Virus record (IMG/VR): IMGVR_UViG_3300025897_000059
Coordinates: 1 to 27,893 of that record
Reading direction: 5' to 3' (one strand)
From: a virus
Length of the DNA: 27,893 nt
Shown: in pieces, positions 15,315 through 22,551 of the stretch
Numbering within the stretch: position 1 is the first letter of the stretch
How the letters are laid out: each line of letters starts with the position of its first letter
Notes under the pieces: model-generated
What the model was told of the DNA's origin: nothing
What the model saw: only the letters and a program-made list of their open reading frames with translations
Databases searched by the model: none
Made by a program: the position numbers and the translations under genes

Positions 15315-18300
15315 TTATTGTTTAATTATTTTATGTGTTATTGTCTTATTGTTATATGTCATATATAATACATATATACCGTTAGAATATTCGCTTAAAT
15401 CAATTTGTTTTATATTATCACCAGATATAATTAATTCACCTAAAGGACCGTATAAATCAATTCTTGCGTCTTTTTTATATTCTAAATTAACAATATTTCT
15501 TGTTGGGTTAGGGTAAATCATAATATTATTTTCTCTTAAGAGCTCATTAATATTTGTAGGCATACCTAATTGACAGTAATCATATAATTGAACACAATTA
15601 ACATCCCAATCATCTGTACAACAGTATTCATCAACATCAATTACCCAAGCATAACATTCATCATTTAACCAATAAGGTATTCCAGGCCCACCATAACAAC
15701 CTGCATCATATAAACAAGCAGTTGAATCTGAAACGTTTGCTGTTGGATCAAAATTATAAGCAGCTACGTCAGTACAACCAGTAATAATTGTTACACATGA
15801 ACCATCATCAAAACATGCTGCAATATTATAATTTAGTGCTGATGGGTCAGTACATCCTGATATATAACAACATGAATTATCTGATGTGTTGGCTAAAGGA
15901 TCATAATTAAATGCGTTTATATCATTACACCCATAAACAAATGGTTCACAGCTTCCATTATCTACATTTGCTAGTGGATTATAATTAAACATAGTACTAT
16001 CTGTACAACCATAAATTGGTAATATACATGAACCATCATCTGTATTTGCTGATTGGTTATAATTTAAAGCATTTGGGTTAGTACAACCATAAACAAATGG
16101 TATACAAGTTCCGTTATCAGTGTTTGCTAATGGATTATAATTAAACATTGTTGAATCTGTACAACCATATATTGGATTTATACAACTTCCATCATCAGTA
16201 TTTGCAAGTGGATTATAATTTATTGCTATTGGATTAGTACATCCATAAACATATCCTATACAAGTATTATTATCTGTATTTGCTAATGGGTCATAGTTAA
16301 ATGCTGTTGAGTCTGTACAACCATAAACAAATGGTATACATGATCCATTGTCTGTATTTGCAAATGGAGCGTAGTTAAACATTGTATTATCAGTACAACC
16401 ATAAATAAATGGAATACAAGAACCATCATCAGTGTTAGCAAATGGATCATAATTAAATTGAGATGGATTTGTACATCCTAAAATTGGATAAACACACCCA
16501 TTATTTACGTTTGCTGTTGAATCATAATTAAGAGCAGTAGCATCAGTACAACCAATTATAACTGGTACACATGAACCATCATCTGTATTGGCATTTAAAT
16601 CAAAATTAAATGCTGTTGGGTCAGTACATCCATATATTGGGTAAATACATCCTGAGTTTGTATTTGCTAGTGAATCAAAATTTAACGCAGTAGGGTCAGT
16701 ACATCCTATAATTACAGGAACACAACTTCCATCGTCTGTGTTTGCATTAGGATCATAATTAAATGAATTTGGATTAGTACAACCAAATGTAGGGTAAATA
16801 CATCCTACATTAGTATTTGCTAATGAGTTAAAGTTTATAGCAGTAGAATCAGTACATCCATAAATGTAAGGTACACATGAACCATCATCTACATTTGCGT
16901 TTACATCATAATTAAATGCTGTAGGGTTAGTACATCCATAAACTGGATACACACAACCTGTATTTACGTTTGCTGTTGAATCGTAATTTAAAGCAGTTGG
17001 ATCATTACATCCTAATATAAATGGAATACACGAACCATCATCTGTATTAGCTAAAGGATCATAATTAAATTGGGTTGGGTCAGTACAACCATAATAAAAA
17101 GGTATACAACCAACGTTAGTATTTGCAAGTGGATCATAATTCCAAGCTGTAGAATCTGTACATCCATAAATTATTGGTAAACAAGATCCATCGTCTACAT
17201 TTGCAAGTAAATTATAATTAAATGCATTAGGGTTAGTACAACCATAAATAGGATAAATACATCCTGAATTAGTATTAGCTAAGCTATCATAATTAAGCGC
17301 AGTAGGATCCGTACATCCTATTGTAACTGGTACACATGAACCATCATCTACGTTTGCATTTACATCATAATTAAACGCTGAAGGATCTGTACAACCATAA
17401 ACTGGATAAGTACATCCAAAATTAACATTTGCTGTTGAATCGTAATTTAAAGCTGATGCATCAGTACAACCAATAACTATTGGTTGACATGAACCATCGT
17501 CTGTATTTGCATTAGGATTGTAATTGAAAGCAGATGGATCTGTACAACCTAATAATACTGGTATACAAGAACCATTATTTGTATTTGCATTAGTGTTAAA
17601 ATTAAATGCTAAAGGATCAGTACAACCAAATATTACTGGTATACAACTTCCATCATCAGTGTTAGCTGCTGCATTATAATTAAACATTGTATCATCCATA
17701 CATCCTAATATTACTGGAATACATGATGCTGGATCGTTTGTGTTAGCTGATGGGTTAAAATTAAATGCAGTTGAATCCATACATCCTATTACTTCAGCTA
17801 CACAACTACCATCATCAGTGTTAGCTAAAGGATCATAATTAAATGCTAAAGAATTAGTACAACCTAAAATAACTGGAACACATGAACCATCATCTGTGTT
17901 TGCACTATCTATATAATTAAATGCCGTTGAATCAGTACAACCAAATATAGCATCTATACAATAATCACCACAATAAGGTATTGCTGAATATGTTGTCCAA
18001 AAAGGGAATGAAAATGATTGTAATGCACCTTGACCATTATTTGCAAAAGGATTAGTTCCTTCGTGCATTAATACAACACCATTTGCATTTGTTAACTTAA
18101 ATGAATTGTGCCAAGTTTGAAATTGTACTTCTGCTGGAGGTTGTTGTGGTCCACCAACTTCAAAGTAATATACATTTACTGGTATACCAGCATCTAATAC
18201 TAATAAAAATGAATCTTGATAACTACCAGGACCCATTGTAAATGTACCAAAATTAATCCCATTTTGATAAACACCTAAATATGAATTACCCCAACCATCA

Positions 18301-19712
18301 CCACCAGCATCTCCAATCCATAATTGATATTGACAATCAGGTACTATATCATTAATAGTTGCATTAGGATCATAATTAAAAGCTGAAGGATCAGTACATC
18401 CATAAACGTGTAAATTTGCACATGAACCATCATCAACAGTTGCTAATGGATCGAATTCTTGGTAATCATCATCTGTACAACCATATACTGGAGGAGCAGA
18501 TAAACATGGTACACCGAATTGTTGTCCTGAATATAATATATTTCCAAATCCAGGATTATCCATATACCAAATAGTATCTCCTAAACAATCATAAATAACA
18601 ATCATACCATCTAATGAACCACCAGAAGTAGTTCCTGCCATACCATCACCATATGTATCTGTTACTATTAATTCAAAGCCTGCTGTTTGGTCTACACAAA
18701 AAGTGTAAGTGTAAGTTTGACCAATATCATTAAAATTATATGCTCCTGGAAGTTCTTCTTGTAATATACCATATGCACCACTTGTTATAGACCAACCAGT
18801 TTCACTTGGCCAATTATCAAATGTAATTTCCATTGTAATTTGATAAGTTGTATTAGTATCACAAGTTGTACCTGAACATGAACCATCATCAAATGTAGCC
18901 CATGGGTTAAATGTAGGTTGTGTTGGATCTGTACATCCCGCTATACAAGAAGTAGGAGTATATGCCATAGTATCCGAAAAAGTACTATCTGCAAATTCTA
19001 CCATACCATAATGTTCTACTGACCAATTAGGTGGCATTTGACCATTACCCGCATATACTGCAAAATCTTGTTGATTAGGACCAAGTCCATATTGAAAAGG
19101 ACCAACACCATTTTCATTCCAATACCAAAATCTAACTGGATTACAATTACCATTTGATATGTCGTTTTGCCAAAAGAATTGAACTAATGTTTGTCCTGTT
19201 GGTAGACAAGTTTGTTGTACAGTATCAGATAAAAGTCCACCACAAGTTGGATATGTACAAGGACCAGGGAAGTATGCTGTTGAGTCATAGTTTAATCCAT
19301 TAGGATCTAAACAACCAAATGTAGGAGGAGCACAAGGTGCAACAGTTAATGTTTGTACTAAACTGTCTCCAAAATCACCAGCAACATACATTAAAGTATC
19401 TTGACATGCATTACTAATCATAAACCAACCATCAGTCCCACCCCATTGAGATGAACCTAATCCATCACCAAAAGAATCATATATACCAGCAATTATGGTA
19501 CCACCAAGTTGAACAATAGTATCATACATTGTATTAGGTAGCATATTACTATCATTTTCTATAATAATAGGTGAACCTCCAGGAGGTGTAATATTCCAAC
19601 TTGTTTCAGACGGATAATTGTCTGTCATTAATTGGATGTGAATCCAAGAACCTTGTGTATAACCTAAAAAAGGTATTAAAATTGTTAGTAGTAATATCTG
19701 TATTTTTTTCAT
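15315..19712 (-). CDS. Giant T9SS-secreted Cys-repeat protein
   Basis: A 1465-residue protein. It has an N-terminal Sec signal peptide (about 1-19, M-K-K-I then a hydrophobic core ending G-Y-T-Q). Three beta-sandwich-like domains at about 23-130, 285-405 and 465-580 carry D-x-(Y/F)-G-D-G or related turns. Scattered Cys repeats are followed by 29 consecutive 25-26-residue repeats of the form G-C-T-D-P-x-A-x-N-Y-x-x-x-A-N-x-D-D-G-S-C. A Cys-rich segment follows. The C-terminal ~75 residues (I-Y-P-N-P-T-x-N ... L-S-x-Y-x-x-G-I-Y ... K-I-I-K) match the type A sorting domain of the Bacteroidetes type IX secretion system. The host T9SS should therefore export it to the cell surface or medium. Phage-directed surface remodelling, adhesion or superinfection exclusion are possible roles. 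It is the largest gene here. Confidence 0.9.
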   Translation of the reverse strand: MKKIQILLLTILIPFLGYTQGSWIHIQLMTDNYPSETSWNITPPGGSPIIIENDSNMLPNTMYDTIVQLGGTIIAGIYDSFGDGLGSSQWGGTDGWFMISNACQDTLMYVAGDFGDSLVQTLTVAPCAPPTFGCLDPNGLNYDSTAYFPGPCTYPTCGGLLSDTVQQTCLPTGQTLVQFFWQNDISNGNCNPVRFWYWNENGVGPFQYGLGPNQQDFAVYAGNGQMPPNWSVEHYGMVEFADSTFSDTMAYTPTSCIAGCTDPTQPTFNPWATFDDGSCSGTTCDTNTTYQITMEITFDNWPSETGWSITSGAYGILQEELPGAYNFNDIGQTYTYTFCVDQTAGFELIVTDTYGDGMAGTTSGGSLDGMIVIYDCLGDTIWYMDNPGFGNILYSGQQFGVPCLSAPPVYGCTDDDYQEFDPLATVDDGSCANLHVYGCTDPSAFNYDPNATINDIVPDCQYQLWIGDAGGDGWGNSYLGVYQNGINFGTFTMGPGSYQDSFLLVLDAGIPVNVYYFEVGGPQQPPAEVQFQTWHNSFKLTNANGVVLMHEGTNPFANNGQGALQSFSFPFWTTYSAIPYCGDYCIDAIFGCTDSTAFNYIDSANTDDGSCVPVILGCTNSLAFNYDPLANTDDGSCVAEVIGCMDSTAFNFNPSANTNDPASCIPVILGCMDDTMFNYNAAANTDDGSCIPVIFGCTDPLAFNFNTNANTNNGSCIPVLLGCTDPSAFNYNPNANTDDGSCQPIVIGCTDASALNYDSTANVNFGCTYPVYGCTDPSAFNYDVNANVDDGSCVPVTIGCTDPTALNYDSLANTNSGCIYPIYGCTNPNAFNYNLLANVDDGSCLPIIYGCTDSTAWNYDPLANTNVGCIPFYYGCTDPTQFNYDPLANTDDGSCIPFILGCNDPTALNYDSTANVNTGCVYPVYGCTNPTAFNYDVNANVDDGSCVPYIYGCTDSTAINFNSLANTNVGCIYPTFGCTNPNSFNYDPNANTDDGSCVPVIIGCTDPTALNFDSLANTNSGCIYPIYGCTDPTAFNFDLNANTDDGSCVPVIIGCTDATALNYDSTANVNNGCVYPILGCTNPSQFNYDPFANTDDGSCIPFIYGCTDNTMFNYAPFANTDNGSCIPFVYGCTDSTAFNYDPLANTDNNTCIGYVYGCTNPIAINYNPLANTDDGSCINPIYGCTDSTMFNYNPLANTDNGTCIPFVYGCTNPNALNYNQSANTDDGSCILPIYGCTDSTMFNYNPLANVDNGSCEPFVYGCNDINAFNYDPLANTSDNSCCYISGCTDPSALNYNIAACFDDGSCVTIITGCTDVAAYNFDPTANVSDSTACLYDAGCYGGPGIPYWLNDECYAWVIDVDEYCCTDDWDVNCVQLYDYCQLGMPTNINELLRENNIMIYPNPTRNIVNLEYKKDARIDLYGPLGELIISGDNIKQIDLSEYSNGIYVLYMTYNNKTITHKIIKQ
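15706..17945 (-). repeat. Coding tandem repeat array, 29 units of ~75-78 bp
   Basis: This array lies inside the T9SS cargo gene. By eye I count 29 adjacent units, and four more degenerate copies lie earlier in the gene near 19310, 18935, 18480 and 18400. For at least seven consecutive pairs, two subtypes alternate. A 26-residue unit ending D-D-G-S-C is followed by a 25-residue unit ending N-x-G-C, giving a higher-order unit of about 51 residues (153 bp). Nucleotide divergence between units is substantial, so the array is old rather than a fresh expansion. It is protein-coding, not CRISPR. Confidence 0.9.
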
Positions 19713-19731
19713 TTGTAATTTGTATTTTGTA

Positions 19732-20112
19732 TTAGAAAGCGTCCATCAATATTTCGTCTATTTTTCCTTGGACTTCTTTTTTTTCTGTTTCCATCTTCAT
19801 CATTATATTTGCTTGAAATCTTGCAACTTCTGTACCTCCATTAAATATTAATATTGTAGGCACAACTACTATTTTATATTTACCAGCTGCAGCTACATCT
19901 GTTTGAATATCAATAAACGTATTTTTGCAATCTTTTAATTCAATAACCCATGGTACTTTGTTAGCTTCATTAAATCCAGCATTAAATTGTACTACACATA
20001 AATCATCATTTCCACAAGGTGATTGACCCATAGCCGGATTTGAAACTAACATAAATAATAATATTAATATATAACCTAAAAATAATTTTATTGTTGTATA
20101 ATCTTTTTTCAT
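19732..20112 (-). CDS. Exported thioredoxin-fold protein lacking the CxxC active site
   Basis: A 126-residue protein from the ATG at 20110-20112. That start is preferred because it lies 1 base after the upstream stop and gives a proper signal peptide (M-K-K, hydrophobic core about 11-24, cleavage near A-M-G-Q). Longer starts would overlap the upstream gene. The mature part aligns with thioredoxin: V-V-Q-F-N-A-G-F at 40-47, then the position of W-C-G-P-C, and I-V-V-V-P-T-I-L-I-F-N-G-G at 81-93 with cis-Pro at 85. Both redox cysteines are replaced by Asn (N48-E-A-N51). It is therefore probably not a classical oxidoreductase but a redox-inactive binding or chaperone-like protein. It lies directly before the Cys-rich T9SS cargo. 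Confidence 0.8.
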   Translation of the reverse strand: MKKDYTTIKLFLGYILILLFMLVSNPAMGQSPCGNDDLCVVQFNAGFNEANKVPWVIELKDCKNTFIDIQTDVAAAGKYKIVVVPTILIFNGGTEVARFQANIMMKMETEKKEVQGKIDEILMDAF

Positions 20113-20113
20113 G

Positions 20114-20452
20114 TTATTTATTTCTACGTTTATCAATTTTACCTCCTTTTACATATCTAATACTATCATAAGTGCCATCTTCATAATCTAATCTTTCTAA
20201 GATATACACTATATCTTGTTTAATGTTTGTTATGTCGTTTTGGGTGTTTGAAATTATAGTGTACATACTATCTTGATAAAGGATATCTTCTTTAGTAGGG
20301 ATCCATATTTTTTCTTCTGTTTTGTCCTCTATTATTACTATTTCTTCAGTCCATACATTTGCAAATACTATTGTACTAAATAATAAAGCAACTATAATCA
20401 TTATTGACACTGGTGACGTTAAACATATATTCTTGTTAAATAATTTTATCAT
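20114..20452 (-). CDS. Small membrane-anchored or exported protein, unknown
   Basis: A 112-residue protein with a hydrophobic segment at about 14-32 (V-S-I-M-I-I-V-A-L-L-F-S-T-I-V-F-A) that could be a signal peptide or anchor. A soluble acidic and helical region follows, with coiled-coil character at about 68-92, and a basic terminus (D-K-R-R-N-K). Genes on both sides are 1 base away and encode envelope-type proteins, so it belongs to the envelope operon. A periplasmic coiled coil would be compatible with a spanin-like or scaffold role, but there is no specific evidence. Confidence 0.65.
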   Translation of the reverse strand: MIKLFNKNICLTSPVSIMIIVALLFSTIVFANVWTEEIVIIEDKTEEKIWIPTKEDILYQDSMYTIISNTQNDITNIKQDIVYILERLDYEDGTYDSIRYVKGGKIDKRRNK

Positions 20453-20453
20453 A

Positions 20454-20735
20454 TTATCTACCGTATAATTTGTCTTCTATTTTTTCTAAAGTTTCTTTAA
20501 TTTCTTCTACATCTTTTTGAGTATCCATAATAGTTTGTCTTACTAATTGATCTTTCATGTCAAATTCCATTCGAGTAATTGTTGGTGGGGGTGGAACTGG
20601 TAATTCTTTTGCTTCAGCTATGTCTGCTTGTAATGCAAACCACATACCTACAATTGTAGCTATTAATGCTGCTATTCCTCCTAATGTTTTTAAACTTACC
20701 TGTACGTTAGTGTCTTCACTTAATTCCTTTGCCAT
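20454..20735 (-). CDS. Small one-pass membrane protein with C-terminal coiled coil
   Basis: A 93-residue protein. Residues about 14-34 form a membrane helix (L-G-G-I-A-A-L-I-A-T-I-V-G-M-W-F), then a Pro-rich linker (L-P-V-P-P-P-P-T) and a charged helix (about 55-93) ending in E-D-K-L-Y-G-R. One helix plus a charged coil is the layout of several phage holin-like or lysis-control proteins, but also of unrelated anchors. It is packed between the barrel protein gene (12 bases) and the previous entry. Function unresolved. Confidence 0.65.
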   Translation of the reverse strand: MAKELSEDTNVQVSLKTLGGIAALIATIVGMWFALQADIAEAKELPVPPPPTITRMEFDMKDQLVRQTIMDTQKDVEEIKETLEKIEDKLYGR

Positions 20736-20747
20736 TTTTTATTTTGA

Positions 20748-21824
20748 TTAAAATACTCTATAATTTACTCCCGCACTAAATTCGTGCCATTCTCTATTCC
20801 AGTATTTATTATAAGTTCCTTCAACAAATACTCCTAAATTCTTATTGAACCAATGTCCATATACTATACCTGCTGAATAATCCATCCATTGTCCATCATT
20901 ATATTTGTGATATGAAAATTCCCCACCTTGATCTAAATGCCAAGGCATTAAATTACCCCAAGCATGTAACCAGCTTCTTTTTTCATATTTGTAATAATCA
21001 AATCCTACTACTAATGAATGTTGTATTGTGTTTTTTAATTGATCTCTTTTTTTCTCAGTATAATTTGCTAATACTGTTGGAATAACTACTGCTTCCCAAA
21101 CTTCTGTACTTGTTGCTACTGAATTTCCTGATGGATCAAGATACTCTACTGCACCATTTCCATCAAAAATAACTTCATATCCTTCTTGTATTGCTAAATT
21201 AGTGTAATGTATATTTCCATTTGATAATAACCATTCTGCTAAAGGATCATAACCATAAGGTTCAGCTAATCTTTGAGCTGCACCAATATTAAGTGTTAAA
21301 TTTTTTACTTGTGGGTGGATGTATGTAAGTCTTTCTGAAGCTTCAAAGTATTTTATATCAGCAAAACCATCTTCTAAATATTCTATTTTTGCAACAAAGT
21401 GTTTAAAACAAAAATTTTCTCCACAACCATCATTACCTACATATCTAATAAAATGGTGTTGATCTAAATAAGTTTCACCTTGTTGTCTTTTATATTCACC
21501 TTGAAATAAGAATTCAAAGTTATTTTCCCAATTACCTAGAGTAGATGCATCTGAAAATGAAGACTCTAATCCTCTTTTAAACGCTTCTTTAGGCTGATAA
21601 CCAAATTGCTTCATTTTTCTTACCCCAAATAATATGGAATAATCATATGGAGTTTCGTTTACTGATGATTGTAAACCGTTTGTTACTGAATAAATATCTT
21701 CATCTGATAAAGAGGTACCGCCGTTTACTGCACCATATACTGTACCAAATTTGAATATTTCTTTTAAATTTTGTGAGTTTACCAACAGAGGTAAACAAAA
21801 TAGTAGAACTAGTAGTTTTTTCAT
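20748..21824 (-). CDS. Predicted outer-membrane beta-barrel protein
   Basis: A 358-residue protein with a Sec signal peptide (M-K-K-L-L-V-L-L-F-C-L-P-L-L-V-N-S-Q, cleavage near 18). The chain shows alternating amphipathic strands with aromatic girdles, for example Y-S-A-G-I-V-Y-G-H-W and V-F-V-E-G-T-Y-N-K-Y. It ends F-S-A-G-V-N-Y-R-V-F, where a terminal Phe after an alternating strand is the usual mark of a BAM-inserted barrel. It would place a phage-encoded protein in the host outer membrane. It is the first gene after the tmRNA terminator and heads the envelope operon that continues to the T9SS cargo. Receptor masking or superinfection exclusion is an attractive but unproven role. No Shine-Dalgarno precedes the ATG. 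Confidence 0.75.
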   Translation of the reverse strand: MKKLLVLLFCLPLLVNSQNLKEIFKFGTVYGAVNGGTSLSDEDIYSVTNGLQSSVNETPYDYSILFGVRKMKQFGYQPKEAFKRGLESSFSDASTLGNWENNFEFLFQGEYKRQQGETYLDQHHFIRYVGNDGCGENFCFKHFVAKIEYLEDGFADIKYFEASERLTYIHPQVKNLTLNIGAAQRLAEPYGYDPLAEWLLSNGNIHYTNLAIQEGYEVIFDGNGAVEYLDPSGNSVATSTEVWEAVVIPTVLANYTEKKRDQLKNTIQHSLVVGFDYYKYEKRSWLHAWGNLMPWHLDQGGEFSYHKYNDGQWMDYSAGIVYGHWFNKNLGVFVEGTYNKYWNREWHEFSAGVNYRVF

Positions 21825-21857
21825 ATACGAATATTATAATATACGGAAATAAGTATA

Positions 21858-21887
21858 GAAAAAAAAGAGCAGCCTGTGGCTGCTCTT
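21858..21887 (-). terminator. Rho-independent terminator of the tmRNA gene
   Basis: On the minus strand, AAGAGCAGCC / GGCTGCTCTT forms a perfect 10-bp stem with a 3-base loop (positions 21887-21865), immediately followed by a run of T. It ends the structural RNA transcript and insulates it from the barrel gene that starts at 21824. Confidence 0.9.
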
Positions 21888-22109
21888 AAGAACTTTAACG
21901 ATATATGTCCTATTATACCCGTTGGTGTTGGGTGCCTAATTAGGCAGCCATAGCATACACTGACTCTTCAGTAGCTACAGTTTCTGTTGCCAGAAGTCTG
22001 ATTGCTGCTAATGAAGCGAAAATACCTGCTTTCACCGATTTAATCTGTGTGCCGATTACGCGTTTGATCTTCATCATATCCTTACTTCCTGTCAAATCCA
22101 GTCACCCCC
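21888..22109 (-). ncRNA. tmRNA coding piece
   Basis: It begins with GGGGGTG, the D-like region and the 5' strand of helix 2. It continues through smaller helices, including TAATC/GATTA near 22058-22041 and TGAA(A)GC/GCTTCA near 22034-22011, and the GCAA hairpin. The tag frame and a stop-codon hairpin TGCCTAATTAGGCA (21946-21933) follow. A short ACCC/GGGT stem comes after the stop. Base composition is richer in G+C than the flanking genes, as expected for a structured RNA. The 3' end is not defined by sequence and lies before the terminator. Confidence 0.8.
21940..21975 (-). other. tmRNA proteolysis tag reading frame
   Basis: From the probable resume codon GCT (21975-21973) the frame reads A-T-E-E-S-V-Y-A-M-A-A and stops at TAA (21942-21940) in the loop of a hairpin, as in other tmRNAs. 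The A-x-A-A end is the signal recognised by ClpXP-type proteases. The length (11 codons) equals the E. coli tag. The resume codon is inferred from the tag length and from the GCAA hairpin ending 6 bases upstream. An upstream GCA (21990-21988) is inside that tetraloop and is less likely. Confidence 0.8.
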
Positions 22110-22125
22110 TAGGTATAAAAATTAG
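22110..22125 (-). other. tmRNA intervening segment removed during maturation
   Basis: Sixteen bases (CTAATTTTTATACCTA on the minus strand) join the acceptor 3' end to the 5' strand of the coding piece, so they would form the loop closing the acceptor stem in the precursor. In known permuted tmRNAs such a loop is excised by tRNA-type processing enzymes. The boundaries follow from the 7-bp acceptor stem. Confidence 0.75.
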
Positions 22126-22186
22126 TGGAGGTGGTGGGTTTCGAACCCACGTCCAAAAAAGCAGCTAATACAATTACTAGCGATCA
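22126..22186 (-). ncRNA. tmRNA acceptor piece
   Basis: This 5' part of the precursor contains the 3' strand of helix 2, the complete T arm and the acceptor 3' strand with discriminator A22126. The genome then reads CTA rather than CCA. The tail CCA would therefore be added after processing, as usual where it is not encoded. The 5' end near 22185 is inferred from promoter position. Confidence 0.8.
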
Positions 22187-22220
22187 CTTATATATATAAA
22201 AAACTAATTATTAATCCAAA
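22184..22220 (-). promoter_or_regulatory. Probable tmRNA promoter (Bacteroidetes type)
   Basis: On the minus strand TTTG (22220-22217) is followed after 18 bases by TATATATA (22198-22191), close to the Bacteroidetes -33/-7 consensus TTTG-N19-TAnnTTTG. The -33 element lies in the last codons of the upstream small gene. The predicted start is near 22185, just upstream of the helix 2 strand of the acceptor piece. Confidence 0.5.
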
Positions 22221-22381
22221 TCTTCCCACTGAAGACCTCCTTCACTTTCATGTCGAAAAACATAATCTTCAATGTCTGTTTTTAATTTATATAATGCCAT
22301 TAATAAATCTTCATTTGATATACTATCATTTCCTTCCATCTCATCTATAAGTCTTCCTACTTGTTCTTGTATTTCTTCCAT
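22211..22381 (-). CDS. Small acidic protein
   Basis: A 56-residue ORF, start ATG 22379-22381, stop TAA 22211-22213, strongly acidic and helical (begins MEEIQEQVGR, ends QWEDLD). Its start overlaps the stop of the preceding small ORF by one base (TAATG), which supports real coupled translation. Codon use is AT-rich like its neighbours. No recognised domain. Its 3' end carries the -33 element of the tmRNA promoter. Confidence 0.6.
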   Translation of the reverse strand: MEEIQEQVGRLIDEMEGNDSISNEDLLMALYKLKTDIEDYVFRHESEGGLQWEDLD

Positions 22382-22551
22382 TATTCCTTAATTCTAATTA
22401 ATGCATATTCCCATCTTTCACAGGCAGTTTTATTATTATGTTTATCCTGATTTGACATTTTTTTAAGTTGTTTGTCAAATTTTTTACGAAGTCCCTTTTG
22501 TTCAACTTCTTGATGAATTTCATAAAATGTATCTTCTGTTTGTTTACTCAT
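22381..22551 (-). CDS. Small basic protein
   Basis: A 56-residue ORF, start ATG 22549-22551, stop TAA 22381-22383, beginning MSKQTEDTFY. It is rich in Lys, Asn and Gln, with a C-terminal E-R-W-E-Y-A-L-I-R-I-K-E helix. The C-terminal segment resembles the 'C-x-R-W-E-Y-A' ends of small phage proteins but I cannot name a family. It overlaps the upstream gene by 8 bases and the downstream gene by 1 base. Confidence 0.6.
   Translation of the reverse strand: MSKQTEDTFYEIHQEVEQKGLRKKFDKQLKKMSNQDKHNNKTACERWEYALIRIKE

Larger units (their letters stand above)
21888..22186 (-). ncRNA. ssrA: Circularly permuted (two-piece) tmRNA precursor
   Basis: Reading the minus strand, the T arm comes first (stem 22150-22146 with 22138-22134, loop TTCGAAA). 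The acceptor 3' strand CACCTCC (22133-22127) and discriminator A22126 follow, then a 16-base spacer, then GGGGGTG (22109-22103) leading into ACTGGATTTGACAGG, the tmRNA D-like region. GGGGGTG pairs with CACCTCC over 7 of 7 bp, including the G3-U wobble used for alanine charging. Helix 2 also forms between the halves: 22090-22083 with 22156-22163 (8 bp with G-U pairs) and 22079-22073 with 22168-22174 (7 bp), separated by a small internal loop. A GCAA-tetraloop hairpin (21995-21982) precedes the tag frame ending YAMAA-stop. The order acceptor-then-coding is the permuted arrangement. Piece ends are estimated. Tagging would need the host SmpB, as none is seen here. Confidence 0.9.

Noticed and set aside
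15706-17945. CRISPR-like regular repeats
   Set aside because: Units are contiguous, diverged and keep one reading frame coding for Cys repeats. There are no unique spacers between identical repeats.
21988-21990. GCA as the tmRNA resume codon (16-residue tag)
   Set aside because: It lies in the GCAA tetraloop of a perfect 5-bp hairpin. The later GCT gives an 11-residue tag at typical distance from the stem.
22103-22154. Ordinary tRNA gene suggested by the T-arm sequence
   Set aside because: No anticodon arm lies 5' of the T arm on the minus strand. The matching 5' acceptor strand lies downstream instead, which fits only a permuted tmRNA.
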